A DNA stretch of 64,000 bases from Trametopsis cervina (Eukaryota > Basidiomycota > Agaricomycetes > Polyporales > Irpicaceae), in NCBI GenBank assembly GCA_022385755.1, contig MU278355.1, positions 810,974 through 874,973 of the forward strand, written 5' to 3'. Positions 46,568-58,038 of this stretch are shown here, one piece after another; the first letter of the stretch is position 1, and every line of letters starts with the position of its first letter. The position numbers were made by a program, and so were the translations under genes. A model generated the notes under the pieces. It was not told the DNA's origin. It worked only from the letters and a program-made list of their open reading frames with translations, and did not search any database.

Positions 46568-47835
46568 CTAATATCGCGCTCTCTTCTTTACAGGTTGCAG
46601 GTCATGCTCAGGTGCGTCTTGATTGCGGGTGATTCGTTTCGGTATTCGGATAATGTTCTTTCTCCGGGGCACGGAGCTGACGCAATGAAAATTAGTAGAC
46701 AGCAAAAGGAGCACCCTAAAGAATACCAAAGGCACGTACATCTCCCGCTCTTCGTCACCATCTGCACCTCCACTTGCTTCCTCCCAGGCCCGTCGTAATC
46801 GCCCCCGTTCTCGCTGTTGGTTTAGAACTGCGGCCTCCTCCTCGTCAATCGGGACAATGGGCGGAAATGGTGTGACATCGCCAGCGGGAACATCCTCAAC
46901 CGCATCCCTCCAGACCCGCACATATTTCATCCGGGCACGTATTGTAGCCCTCCACGTCTCCTCAGCGGGGATATCGTTGAATTCGTCAGAGCGTGGCTCG
47001 TCCTTGATAACCCGTCTTGTGCGTTTGAGGGCGCGCTTCCTAGCGACTCCGGCGAGATCTGGTTTGATGCTAGAGGCGGTATTGTCAGGTGCAGTTGGTC
47101 CTTCCGGTGCGTTGTTTGGTGTACCAGGTGCGGCTATGTATCGTGAATTAGTAAAAGGAAAGAAGGTCTTGACTGGAACTACCTTTCGGTGATAGAGCTC
47201 TGTCTATCCGCCTACCGGACGCGTCGATACGACCTTCGGTCTGGGCGGGTTGCCTCTGGGATGCAGAGGTATGAGGTACGATGGACGGCCCAGCCACGCC
47301 ATAAAGGGCTTCGCGGAGTATAACAGGTGCAGGAGAGCGAACCACTGTGGTTCCAGCATTCATGGCTCCCTCGATAGGCTGACTATTCGCGGGCACTGCC
47401 ATCTATTCAGCACTAGCTCACCTGATAGCTGGACAGTACGCACCAACTTGAGAGCCACTTGTATTTTGTCGAGGGCTGCATGAGGCTCGTCCCGCATCAC
47501 TGCCATTCCTAAGAGGGGAGTTCTTGTGTGGCGACGTTCTGGATTCGCCTGCAGAGGGTGGTGCCAACCTGCCGTTGAAGATTGCATCGGTATACCATGC
47601 TGAGGGGCAATGATCAGAATGAGAGAACGCACGGCGGGACGCTGCCTTTGTGCTTCTTGAGCAGCTGTTTAATGATGTAAGACGTTTTCGCGTTTGCTCT
47701 GACATTATTTCTCTAACACGGTGAATGTCAGACCCCACTGCCCAATATAAGCCAGCCATTCAGCAACCTGCAGCGTACCTTGGCCAGGGCTTGTATCTCC
47801 CTGCGAGCTAATCCTTCCAACTCTTCTGCATCCAT
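46568..47835 (-). CDS. SAP-like motif protein 1
   Basis: Exon 1 (47779-47835) encodes MDAEELEGLARREIQALAK, and exon 2 from 47712 continues RNNVRANAKTSYIIKQLLKK. Together they form a SAP-like helix-turn-helix (EIQ..AK.N.VRAN.KT..II..LL), a motif that often binds DNA or RNA. The middle is low-complexity with uncertain splicing (47150-47640). The C-terminus includes KYVRVWRDAVEDVPAGDVTP, ERGRLRRAWEEASGG and, after a 60-base intron, a basic RKNIIRIPKRITRN and PVKKRARY end that looks like a nuclear localisation signal. A nuclear role is inferred. The same N-terminal motif occurs in the gene at 55483. Confidence 0.7.
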
Positions 47836-48241
47836 ATTTTGCTTCTTCGTAGACGGTATTGTGTATCGAGAGTGGTTATTGAGAAAACATCCGGATGGCG
47901 TTGGAAGTACGATGGGGAGCAGTCAGAGATGGAGGGAAGGGCCGTATTTATGAGTGGCATCTGTGCCCGACGGATACTTTTGTTTGGCACAGAGATGGGG
48001 TTATGGCCTCAGGCTTTGCACAGGCAGCCATTGTACACGAGGCTCTTTGTATTTCGTCTGGGCCAAAATCTCAGTTATCATATGTGCTTGGGCGATCGCG
48101 AGTCACTCACACTTCGACCGCATTTTGTGTAGAACTTGGCAAGATAACTATGGGCATGCTCGTTTAAATCACTGACGGATACTGTACTGAATAGGGATTT
48201 GTCTACTGTATAGAGCTCTGCAATGCTCAACCAACTGTTAC
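47836..48241. other. Intergenic
   Basis: Between the SAP-like gene start (minus) and the tRNA. No protein gene supported. Confidence 0.4.
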
Positions 48242-48354
48242 GGCAAGATGGCCGAGCGGTTAAGGCGTGTGACTCAAGCGCTTAAGCTTGCCGGTAAACA
48301 CTGGTATGTTTTCACATAGGGAAACCTGCGTGGGTTCGAGTCCCACTCTTGTCA
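48242..48354 (+). tRNA. tRNA-Leu(CAA), intron-containing
   Basis: Acceptor stem GGCAAGA pairs with TCTTGTC, discriminator A at 48354. The D arm is GCCGAGCGGTTAAGGC. The anticodon stem TGTGA (48268-48272) pairs with TCACA (48312-48316), leaving a loop with anticodon CAA at 48275-48277. The intron is about 48279-48310, directly after position 37, as in other eukaryotic tRNA-Leu(CAA) genes. A long variable arm (AGG-GAAA-CCT) and the T arm GTGGG-TTCGAGT-CCCAC complete it. The run of T right after the gene is a Pol III terminator. Confidence 0.95.
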
Positions 48355-48367
48355 ACATATTTTTTCC
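48355..48367 (+). terminator. Pol III T-run after tRNA-Leu
   Basis: A run of six T follows the tRNA within about five bases of its 3' end. Confidence 0.7.
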
Positions 48368-48782
48368 CTTCAAAATACTGCCTGCGCCACCCATTGCTTA
48401 GCCCCAACTGCTCAACATGCACACGTATCCTCTCGGTGTTGTTGCATGTCTTTTGTGCTTGACAGGACAAGCATTAATCACACCATTGGATTGTGCATCC
48501 TCTGTAGACATGAACCACCATCACAAACTTTGCAAGGCAGCCTGACCTCTCTGGGCACCAACTATGCTGGCAGGAGTTCCTTGGGCAGTACAACTTCTCC
48601 ACCCTGGGCACAGACAACAGCGCAGCCAGTGCTATATCCCAAGTATATATTACATACAATTAGTAGTACTCTTCCTACTGACCATAATACATACCCTATG
48701 ATTGTTTCTATTTCCGAGTGCTGCCCTCGACGGGTTCACATGGGCAGAGACAGGAGCCGGGAATGGGGACTAATTGTACATG

Positions 48783-49355
48783 TCAAGGTGCAGAATGTCC
48801 GATAACATGAGCTAGGACAAACGACATGAAACGAGCGACGTCAATGGACGTCCACGAAATCCGCTGAACGTTCAGCAGGTCCCGAACCTGGGGACTTAGG
48901 TCCTCCCAGACGTCGTTGAGTCGATGATTAAAGACGCCACGAATCTGCTTGAGCTTGCGGTACGCCTCGGGCCCTTCAGGCTTGACCCAGGGCGTCGTCA
49001 ACAGTCCAGTACGGTAGACAAGCCTCGGTGGGAATGGGAGATGCCGGAGTAATAGAACATAGCCTCGTCCTCGGAGACAGAAGAAATCACTAAACGAGTA
49101 GACGAGCGGTTCAGTACGAAATAATAAGAGGAGAAGGTGAAATACTAGCTTATGGTTGTTCGAGAGACTAGGTCAAGTCATTCCGAGGTATAAGAGAGGG
49201 GGAAGAGGGACAACCGCTGATGAATATACTGTACAAGGACTGAGTCGTCTTGTACTTTGAGGAACAAACCTGTCCTCCAACTGCAAGGACAGGTCGTGAT
49301 CTCGCGCGCGATAGAAGTGCCCGATTAGCGCTTGTCTGATTCTGTACTCATACAT
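48783..49355 (-). CDS. Conserved hypothetical protein (partial model)
   Basis: A first exon (MYEYRIRQALIGHFYRARDH, DLSLQLED) joins in phase over an intron of about 170 bases to FFCLRGRGYVLLLRHLPFPP, TGLLTTPWVKPEGPEAYRKL and a last part with VFNHRLNDVWEDLSPQVRDL, ending FVLAHVIGHSAP. The sequence is well structured and codon use is coding-like, so I believe the gene. The long intron may hide another small exon, and the true start may be upstream, because an acceptor-like AAG stands directly before the ATG. I recall no assigned function for this layout. Confidence 0.6.
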
Positions 49356-50430
49356 CTTGTGACGCCGACCTCACTCTCCTTCGCCCTTCATGCCGATGCT
49401 CTATCCGCTTGTTGCGCCCCCAGAATTCGCGAGGCGGAGTCTATACACTCTTGAACACAGACTACTCCCCAGTGCTACGCTTTTGGCTGAGATATCGTAC
49501 ACGCATCGGCCACGGCCTTTGCAAGCGCAACATTGGACGATGATGATGGAACACAAGACCATTGGCCGTTGGGCAGCCAGCACCAGTTGTGCAGAAGTCC
49601 CCAGTGAACAATAAACTATAGCAAGAGGTGAGCAGTAGCCGGGTGGGGAGTATTGTTGCGTCTTCTCGGGCTGTGCCATGGCGGGACTTTCCCTTCCCAA
49701 AGAAAGGCGAGGGAGACGACATGATTAACATGACGAAGAGCCGGTCGTCGCCCCGAACCCATACATGCAGCGGGAGTGTAGCCGCTTTTCGGCTCATCTA
49801 CTACACGAAGAACAGGGACTTGACTGTTTCTGTCGATAGGTACGTCACTCATACGGCTGTGGCAAGTTTTCTGCTCAAATGGGAACTTAGTTCAGTTGAA
49901 TGATTATGCATCGTCGCCATTTTGGAAGATGAGTGAAGTCATACGGAGCAAACCGTTAATTTTAGAACGTGGTTTACGAAGGTCCCACATCTAAATATGC
50001 TGATCAGTCTACGAAGTGCACACAGAATGCGGTTATGGCCGTTTCGCTACCCGTCTCAACAAGGTAGAGATTCTTGCAGGCGAATTGGCTCTATGACACA
50101 CGTCCTCGTCGCGAATCCCTGTCTCTGTAGACTAACGGTGAAGTTGGGCTCGCTGTCCACGCTCGCACTATAAAAGAGGACATAGCGGTGAGCATGGGCA
50201 GTCAAAAACCTTACGCCAGCGACCGATCTACACGTCTCATTCGAACCACCCTTCACATCTGTTTCTATCAATTTGTCGCGCTCAACTTGTCACTAGCAAC
50301 CCTGCCATCTTGGGCTGTATTGCGAGCAGTTATGAAGGTGGGGCATTCCGATGATACAATTGTGTATACTGTCCTTACGCATAAATTATGTCAGCCTACT
50401 TTACATCTCCCGCAATCCCACTCTTTGTTC
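49356..50430. other. Intergenic
   Basis: Possible upstream exons of the minus-strand gene at 48783-49355 lie in 49460-49850, where several minus-strand frames are open, but none joins convincingly. The right part is the promoter side of the RNase H-fold gene. Confidence 0.35.
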
Positions 50431-51015
50431 ATGAGCGGCGTGCAGCAAATGTCGCACAAAGTGATGGACTACGTGCCACTGCAGCCGACACCAGCCAACA
50501 GAGCTTTCTGCTCGAGGAGTAATCCGCCAATTCACAGAACGTCTATCTACATTGATGGTTCCCTGCGCCCCGAAGGAGCAGGTGCCGCAGCGTATTTCAT
50601 GTTTCCTGGCGCCCCGTTGCTCCTCGCCCAGATGCACCTTGGGCCGAGGTCGGAATACACATCGGGCGACGCGGAGTATTGGGCTGCAATCATCGCGCTG
50701 AGGCTGGTGTACAAAGTGTTAAGCATCGGCTTCCCTGGTCGGGAGTTCCACATCGCATCTGATTATCTAGGCGTCGTTCACGCCCTCAACCTGGAACACA
50801 AATGTCACCACCCAACGGCGCAGACGCTCCAGAAGCACGCTAGGCGTGTACTCAAAGAATATCCCAAGGTGACAATACGTTCCATTCACACTCCTGGCCA
50901 CACAGGCATCATAGGCAACGAGATGGCCGACAGCGCAGCCGGTGCAGCGGCTCATGGAGAAACGCGTGTGGCCCTGATGGAGCTGGAACGATTTGCGGAC
51001 TTGAAAGACTTGTAG
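50431..51015 (+). CDS. Lone RNase H-fold protein 2
   Basis: About 194 residues from the Met at 50431; the open frame extends upstream to 50188, so the start is a choice based on where the domain begins. The RNase HI core is complete: Asp in SIYIDGS, Glu in SGDAEYWAAIIALRLV, Asp in FHIASDYLGVVHA, and the final SIHTPGHTGIIGNEMADSAA with the canonical GNE.AD. A catalytically competent enzyme is therefore plausible. No reverse transcriptase, gag or integrase sequence flanks it. It is only distantly similar to the one at 11424-12246. Either a domesticated retroelement domain or a host RNase H-like protein. Confidence 0.75.
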   Translation: MSGVQQMSHKVMDYVPLQPTPANRAFCSRSNPPIHRTSIYIDGSLRPEGAGAAAYFMFPGAPLLLAQMHLGPRSEYTSGDAEYWAAIIALRLVYKVLSIGFPGREFHIASDYLGVVHALNLEHKCHHPTAQTLQKHARRVLKEYPKVTIRSIHTPGHTGIIGNEMADSAAGAAAHGETRVALMELERFADLKDL

Positions 51016-51575
51016 TACCGTTGTGTTTTGTTTTGTTTTTTTGCGAAGGGACGATGTGCTTCTTGGGATTCTCTCTTACGATGTAAGCAGATGCTTGTAT
51101 TAATTGAAACGCATGTAGAACTACAATTGGTTGACCCCATATGCATCATCTTGGTGACGAGCTCTCTTGAATTGGACGCGTCGAGCGTCTTGGTGGCGTC
51201 CACTTCAGAGCTTACCGACCATGACCAGTTCGCCTGTGACTTATGATCATTCTGGCCAGCCATCTCTCAATCGCCGAAGAGCAGCAGCAGCTCAGCCTTA
51301 TAAATACAGTCGTTAGAGGTATCCAACTGCAGTGCGATTCCATCCAGCATACGAAAGAGGCTGACAAGTGCGTCTCAAGTCGTTCCCCACCAATCTCTTC
51401 GTCGTCGTGCCGAACGCAATCTGAAGCTCTCGATACTTCGCTACCAACACACCTGAACTTGGACGTGAACTGGTCGTGTCCCAGGCTTTCCCTGTGTTTG
51501 AGCGTGCAGACCTCGGTGTCCGACCTCTGGATAACTGACTCATAACGTTCTGCTCCTACAAGCCGCCCTGGTGCC
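51016..51575. other. Intergenic
   Basis: A TTTTGTTTTG run just after the RNase H stop, then about 500 bases with open but unrecognised frames on both strands. No gene supported. Confidence 0.4.
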
Positions 51576-54500
51576 ATGGTGAACTCTCTAACTCGGGAGG
51601 CGTCGGTCAAAGTCGGCCCACTTCTGTTGGAAACACTCTTGAGGCATTATTTTGATAGAATCATCAAAGATAATGTCTCACAAGACCGGGCGTTGACGCA
51701 GCTCCGAAAGGATGAGCTGCTATACGACGAGGCATTCATTGTCGTAAAGGTGCGTGGTACCGTTGTTCTATCTAGACTACTTACTCACATCACATCACCT
51801 CCAGATGTTTCTTGAGGCGGCCTCCAAGTGAGTCCTACTGCGTATCGTGATAGATAACCACTTAGACAACGAATTATCGTTTTCAGACACACCGTAGAAG
51901 AGATCCAGAGATTCTCAAATACCCGCACGCCTGCTCCACCTTGGGTCCTTGTGGTCAAGGTGGTGGTGCCTATGTCGCGTTGTGACGACGCTGCGGAGAT
52001 CGTGATCAAGGCCCTCGGCGGAGAGCAGATGACGAAGAAGATCGTCGGTGGAACGAAATGGTGGCAGGTGCGCGGATTGAAAGGGTAAGTAATGATGTAG
52101 GCAGTCAGCGTGAGATTTCTGAGCGTATTCTTAGCGTGGACGCAGAGTGGATTGTGACGAAGAAAGACTGGCAAGAGGCGAAGAAGCGCTACAAGGCTCA
52201 AGAGAAGATCAGGACAAGTCTTGGGAAAGATTCTGCTCCAAACGCGCAAGATGATGTCCCAACAGGATATCAGCCCGACATGGACGAAATGAGGTGTATC
52301 TTGTATACCCACGGAGGTGAGTGATATGATCGTGTGATACCTTCCGATAGATAATGTTGTTCAGGTGGTTATTACTTTGGTAGCGTGGATCAAGAGCGTT
52401 ATGCCATCCAACGACTTGCGCGCAAGATCAACGGCCGTGTGTTTGGTACGTAGTTCAGTCATAGAGTATCTCTCCTATACTGACGCTATTCAAGCCATCA
52501 ATTACCGTCTCGCCCCACAATATCCATTTCCGTGTGCTATTCAAGATCTTGTAGCGGCTTGTAAGGCATCCTTAAAATCTTGATAGTTGATTACTGATAC
52601 ACTTGCAGATCTGTTCTTAATTCGGCCTCCAGAAGGGGCTTTGCATCGCCCGGTGGATCCTGCCCACATCATTGTTGCAGGTGACTCTGCAGGAGGCGGT
52701 TTGACCATTGCCCTACTTCAGATACTCCGTGACTGCGATCTCCCATTGCCTGCTGGAGCGGTTCTGATTTCACCTTGGTGCGATCTAACACACTCGTTTC
52801 CGAGCATTCATACAAACACAGCTACGGTGAGCTTCAAGGAACTGGCCTTGCCGGAAGTTTGCTTAGCTATTAACTAGGATGTGATACCTCCCTATGGACT
52901 TTCTTTCAACAAACCGAGTACACTATGGCCACCGCCGCCCGATGAGCTCGCTGTACGGGTGCGCGAAACGCTTCGGTCGCGGATACAGCACGCCGTTTCG
53001 CTATCTAAGCACTCTAGGAATAAAAGTGGTGTGAACTGCCAGGAGGGCGAAAACGACCTTCGCTTGCCACAGACAGGGCAAACTCTGCATCTGGGATCTA
53101 CGGCTTCCCTGCCTACGATACAGACGGACGTCAGAGATCAGACAATATCATGCACGACTGCCTCTGGGAAAACCCTCAAGATAAACGAGCAGATCCATCT
53201 TTATACGCCGAATTACATGCTGGACCATCCCCTCATAAGCCCTGTCTTATCATATCTAGGTGGCTTACCACCAATGTTTATCATAGCTGGAGACGCGGAA
53301 GTACTCCGTGATGAGATCATTTACTTGTAAGGCCAAACGAACTCTGAGTAATCATCTTTCTGACCGATCTACCAGTGCCCATAGAGCTGCTAATCCGGAC
53401 AAATATCCTCTTAAGAAGGAGATACGTGAAATGTATCCGATATTGAAAGGCATAGAAGAACGACATGGCCCAACTCAAGTGCATCTGCAGGTTTATGACG
53501 GTAAGGTCTAGTGAATCGCATTGCCTTTGGTTCTTACTAAGGATATCGATTCTAAGATGCTGCTCATATACTTCCCATTCTTTTCTCCTTTACGACTCCG
53601 GCCAAGTATTGTTTCCGTGCGATAGCTTCTTTCATGCGCCATGTTACAGGAATGTCAACCACCTCTGGCGATTTTATGAACATTCCGGTAACCCAGTCAC
53701 CACCTACTAGTCCACGCCTGGAGACCCCGGAGGCGTTCACTCTCTCGCCGCACGCAACACTTTCACCTCCCACCGAGAACACGCCACCGATTTCCAGACA
53801 GTCGTCCTTTCTCCGACCAAAGTCATTTCGAAGCGATCCCGCACGTTCGCGTGATGTCAGCCCACGCCCTAGCGGTGAAACAGTGGTTACCAAGACAGCA
53901 GATGACATGGAATCGTCTCAAAGGCTAGGGAAAAGACAGTCCTTCAAGCGCGCCTTGAGTGTTCGAGTCAATCGAGCGGGTATCTTATTCGGAGGCAGCC
54001 AGAAAGCCCACCCCGCAGTAGAAGATTCGCTTCAATCTCCGGGTGCTGGTTCGTCGGGCGATTCTCCGCAGAGGGAATCACAATCTGTGGATGTCGGAGG
54101 CCCACGTTTCTATGGTTCTGGAATGCGAGATGCAAAGGATGATGTTCGGAGAGCAGGCGAACCCTCGGTATACAACTTCGGCATCGTAAGTCCGTGAATA
54201 GGCGAGTTTCAGCTGTGACACTCACAGTCTTTCAGTCAGGTATCATACGCGAAAGGGTGTCGACCCGTGGTATTGTTCGTCCGCTTGAACCAGAGGAACA
54301 ACTATCCGCGCTCTCTTTGCCTCCGGAGCTCGTTGGAGTCGTGTCTGAGCTGGCTCTACGCCGGTATGTTGATGCTAAAGCGAAGTTCGACAAGAAGTTT
54401 TCCAAGGCATATAAGAACATTGAGAAGTCGAGAAACAAGCATCTTGCCACAGCGAAGAAGCACGCGATGCACAATATGGTGCAGTTACAATCGTATCTAG

Positions 54501-54883
54501 AGCGGGAAGAGAGAGGCGAGGCTATCAGAGGTGTGGCCGATGGCCTAGTGGCAAGCGGGAGTTGGAGCTGGGCGTGGGCCTTGGATTCAGATGAGAAACC
54601 CCCTTCTTCTAGTATCGTGGCCAGGCGAGATACGGACGAGGCTGTGCAACTGGCCAGGATCGCAGATCAATCAGTCTTGGCCGAGGAGAGCATGATGAGT
54701 GGCAACAACCTCTGGTCGCTGATGGCAAATTTCCTCACCACCACACCGGGTAAGAAAAGCAAACATGAGCACAATGCAGACCCGCAAGACAAGGAGTCTA
54801 AGGAGAGGAGGATAAGGTCCAGGTTCGCACAGTTGGTGTCCGATCGAAAGAAGACGAAAGAGAAGGGGGAGAACGGAGAATAG
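51576..54883 (+). CDS. Hormone-sensitive-lipase-like alpha/beta hydrolase with long C-terminal extension
   Basis: An alpha/beta hydrolase fold-3 (HSL-type) esterase or lipase. The oxyanion motif is [20 protein letters not shown], split by an intron near 52318-52365; the nucleophile elbow is [18 protein letters not shown]. The acid is in [14 protein letters not shown] and the His in [31 protein letters not shown] at the start and [13 protein letters not shown] are family-typical N-terminal parts. After the catalytic domain (about 53650) there are some 380 further residues: a Ser/Pro-rich linker, a basic stretch ([18 protein letters not shown]), a helix-rich part ([20 protein letters not shown]) and a charged end. 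Likely acts on acylglycerols or esters; the tail's role is unknown. Confidence 0.88.
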
Positions 54884-55482
54884 TGCCACTCATATTTAGG
54901 TACGCTCTTGTATTCGGGCATGCGGTCTGATATGCTAAGACCAGTGTCACCACCAGGCACGTGCATTATACCCGAGTACTCAGTCCATGTTACAGGCTGC
55001 ATATAGTATCGTACAAACAATTTGGTAACGCATGATCAGCTCAATATATTGTATTTTATGCACATCTTCAACTGATACTTATGAACCAACGCGATAGCTC
55101 TTGTGCAAGGCACGGAACGATAACGGCCAGGCGTCTATCTCAGTGGCGAATTCCAACCCCGATAGGCGCCTGTTTACATAGCTAATAGATTTATGGCCAT
55201 AGCAGCACGCCCTCCCTCGACCAACCACCACCACTCCCTGTGCCACTCGTCGTTGGGGAATAAAATCCCTCATCACTCTCTATCGCCTCATCTCAGAACC
55301 CCCGCTGGTTTCATCCCGTCGTGGTCAGAATTACGCGTTTGTGAAGACGTCCTGTGGCTATAACGCTAGGGCCAACCTATTCGCGAGTCAATATACGTTC
55401 CATCCCCCTTAAGCTAGTCGCCTATATTACATCCCCCAACCTCTTTATTTCCACAATCCGGCTTCCACACTCGTAGACCAAG
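54884..55482. other. Intergenic
   Basis: Promoter region of the next gene; the last 200 bases are pyrimidine-rich. No gene seen. Confidence 0.45.
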
Positions 55483-58038
55483 ATGTTGGACGAGGCCACA
55501 CTGAAGCTTTGCTCGCGTTCTGAAATCCAGAAAATGGCGAGAGTCAGTGCTCGTAGTGGCTGTTGTGTTTTGATATGAACTGATATTTTCTGCTCATTTC
55601 CTAGGCTAACGGTATCAAGGGAAACTTAAAGACCGTTGTCATTATCCAGCTTCTCGTTGAACGAAGCAAGAACCAGGCCATCAATGCTTCTACCGCGTAT
55701 GTTTTTTTTGTCGTTCGAAGCGAGTGGTCCCTGATTATTCTCCTGCAATGCGTCACCAGTCTCACTCATCGCGGCGTGAAAGCAGAAGATAATGAACGTA
55801 ACAATGGCAGGAATGACGGACCAGCTATGGCAGCAAGCGGCAGTGGGAACTTTGGGGAGTCTATCTCCACCGCCTTACGTGTCCAGAGCGTTAAGCGTGA
55901 GCAAGCATCCCCTTCCATTAGCAGCGGAGTCTCTTTCGAGTCTGAAGAACCGACCATCGGGCATTGGCGAGCCAACGTAGCAGCCGAAATCGACGCAGGA
56001 AGTCGCATGCCGGTTGCTGGGGCGTCCTCAGATCATACAGCTAGAAACATCCACGCTGTCGAACACCCTATTGTACCCACCGACCCCCTTGACCCGCTTA
56101 CGGACGAGCGACATGGACAACCCTTGTTGACTATCGGTTCCCCAAATGGTCCCCAGCCATCTTTGTCACCACTTGGCCTTGATCGCAGGAGTGAGTCAAG
56201 GCAAAACTCTACCGGGGGTACACCAGGGAATAGAAGGGTTCTACGACTCCCCAGTCCCCCCACGTACTCATCACGTTCTCCCCCGTCGCCTCATGGAGAC
56301 CCAGTCCACACAATGACCAGCCTTCTGCGGACCCCCTCCCCGCCACGCCCTCAAGGGGCGCCGTATTCCCCGTTGCCTCCATCAAGCCCTCCGCGTGACT
56401 CCACTTCTCCCGCACCGCAAGACAAAGCGGCGGATACAAATGATGAGCAGGAGAAGCCGTTATCTTCTGAGAGAGAATCACTCGTAGGCGACGCCAGACA
56501 AGCGGACATACGTCAGGTAAATAGTCCTGCATGTGGAAGGATGAAGGACCCAAAAGCTGATCGCCCGTTCGTTGATTAGATCCTCTCGGACAATTCTGTG
56601 ACACATCTAAGACGAGTCTCAACCGAGTACAGTCCCTCCATGCTCCAGGGTATCATCGAACGCCAGCAAGCAAGTGAACACGGATCAGACCTAGTCGACT
56701 TCCATACTCCTTCTGACAAGGAGAACGTTGCCCCTACTTTGGTGCAATCGCCCCCACAGCAACAACATCCTCATTACTACGAACTCCCCGAGGCAGATTC
56801 GGGTGACTCAGTGTACACCGGAACCTCTCCTGAACCTGCCTCGGACGACGACGCCTCCGACGGGCTTTTAGCTCCCGACGACCTGATTCAACGTGCTGTC
56901 GATGTCATGGCTTCTCTTTCTCAGGTATACAGAAGCAATCTCATGGGCTGCAAGGCCGTCATGGACAGGGCCATCACACTGGAGAAAGACGTGGTCATTC
57001 AACGCCGAGAAGTCACGCAGGAGTTATCGATGGTCTACAGAGACCTTGTGTGGGTCTCTCACATGGCCAACCCAGCCGTAACATACGATCCCGAAACTCT
57101 GTGGAAACAGCCTATCGAAGTCAAGATGCTGGATGGCATGTACTTGGAGGAAACCACCGACTCTGAAGACGACGAAATTGATGAATTATTTAGTCATAAA
57201 GGACCTCTAAGATGGGATGAATCTGGCGTGTGTCACATTGACAGCCAAGTAGCGGATCCGCCTTCGAAGTCACAAGGCCCACGCTCAAACAAGGGGTCGG
57301 GGAGGGATAATACCGAACAGAAAAAAGCGCCGAATGGCAGGGACGACAGGGGTGAGGGACAGGAGACGTAAGTCCTTTGCCTGGATTAGTATCAGCGTGT
57401 GTTCAGCCTGACGTTCTTATTACGACAGTCTCATGGGATACCTCAACCACTTCCTAGAGAAGAAAACAATAGCCAGTGAGCCAGCTCGCTCTCCCCCAAC
57501 GTAAGTGAAACCGTGTGCCCCCTGGTACATTCAACGTACTCATTCCCACGACAGATTCTTCTCCTCGTCTCCGTCTACAGATGAGAATATTGCAGTAAGC
57601 CGCCTTCAGCAGAACCAGCCGGAGCTGCCTCGTCGCAAGGTCAATGCACTACCACAAAGAGGTGCAGGACGCCGCCGTGGACTGGGAGGATTGACTCCGG
57701 GGAAACGTCAACACCGTCAGGTCGTAGATACGACCCCGCCTTCGTCGCCTTCTCCTATGTCAAAGCACCCTCGACCACCCGGCCTATTTAGCGTCGGTTC
57801 TCCTCAGAGCGACATCGATGACTACATCGACGAGAAGAGCGTGGAATCTATTCTCGAAGGTCTTCTTCCCTCCGCACAGGAAGATTACCGCGCGCCCAAC
57901 CCGTTTCTGAAGCGCCAGAAGACGGCACCTTCAGGCTCTCGCGCGCGACGAGTTACGGTGCAAGTTGTTGACGAGGACGGTGAGGAACACGAGAGGATCA
58001 GTGCTGTTTTGAAAGGAAAGGGGAAAGCTCGCGAGTGA
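55483..58038 (+). CDS. SAP-like motif protein 2
   Basis: The first exon encodes MLDEATLKLCSRSEIQKMAR and the second ANGIKGNLKTVVIIQLLVER, giving a SAP-like motif (EIQ..A.ANGIKGN.KT..II.LL) much like that at 47835. A very long disordered region follows, rich in Ser and Pro with many SP/TP sites, an acidic block (SDDDASDG), and one helical stretch (DDLIQRAVDVMASLSQVYRS to QRREVTQELSMVYRDLVWVS). Short exons near 57430-57500 encode MGYLNHFLEKKTIASEPA. The C-terminus has a basic block (RRRGLGGLTPGKRQHRQ), acidic DIDDYIDEKSVESILEGL and ends KGKGKARE. Probably nuclear and regulated by proline-directed kinases; both are inference. Confidence 0.75.

Noticed and set aside
46568..46930. Minus-strand 120-codon ORF as a separate small gene.
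   Set aside because: It reads through an obvious 60-base intron and is the 3' exon pair of the SAP-like gene.
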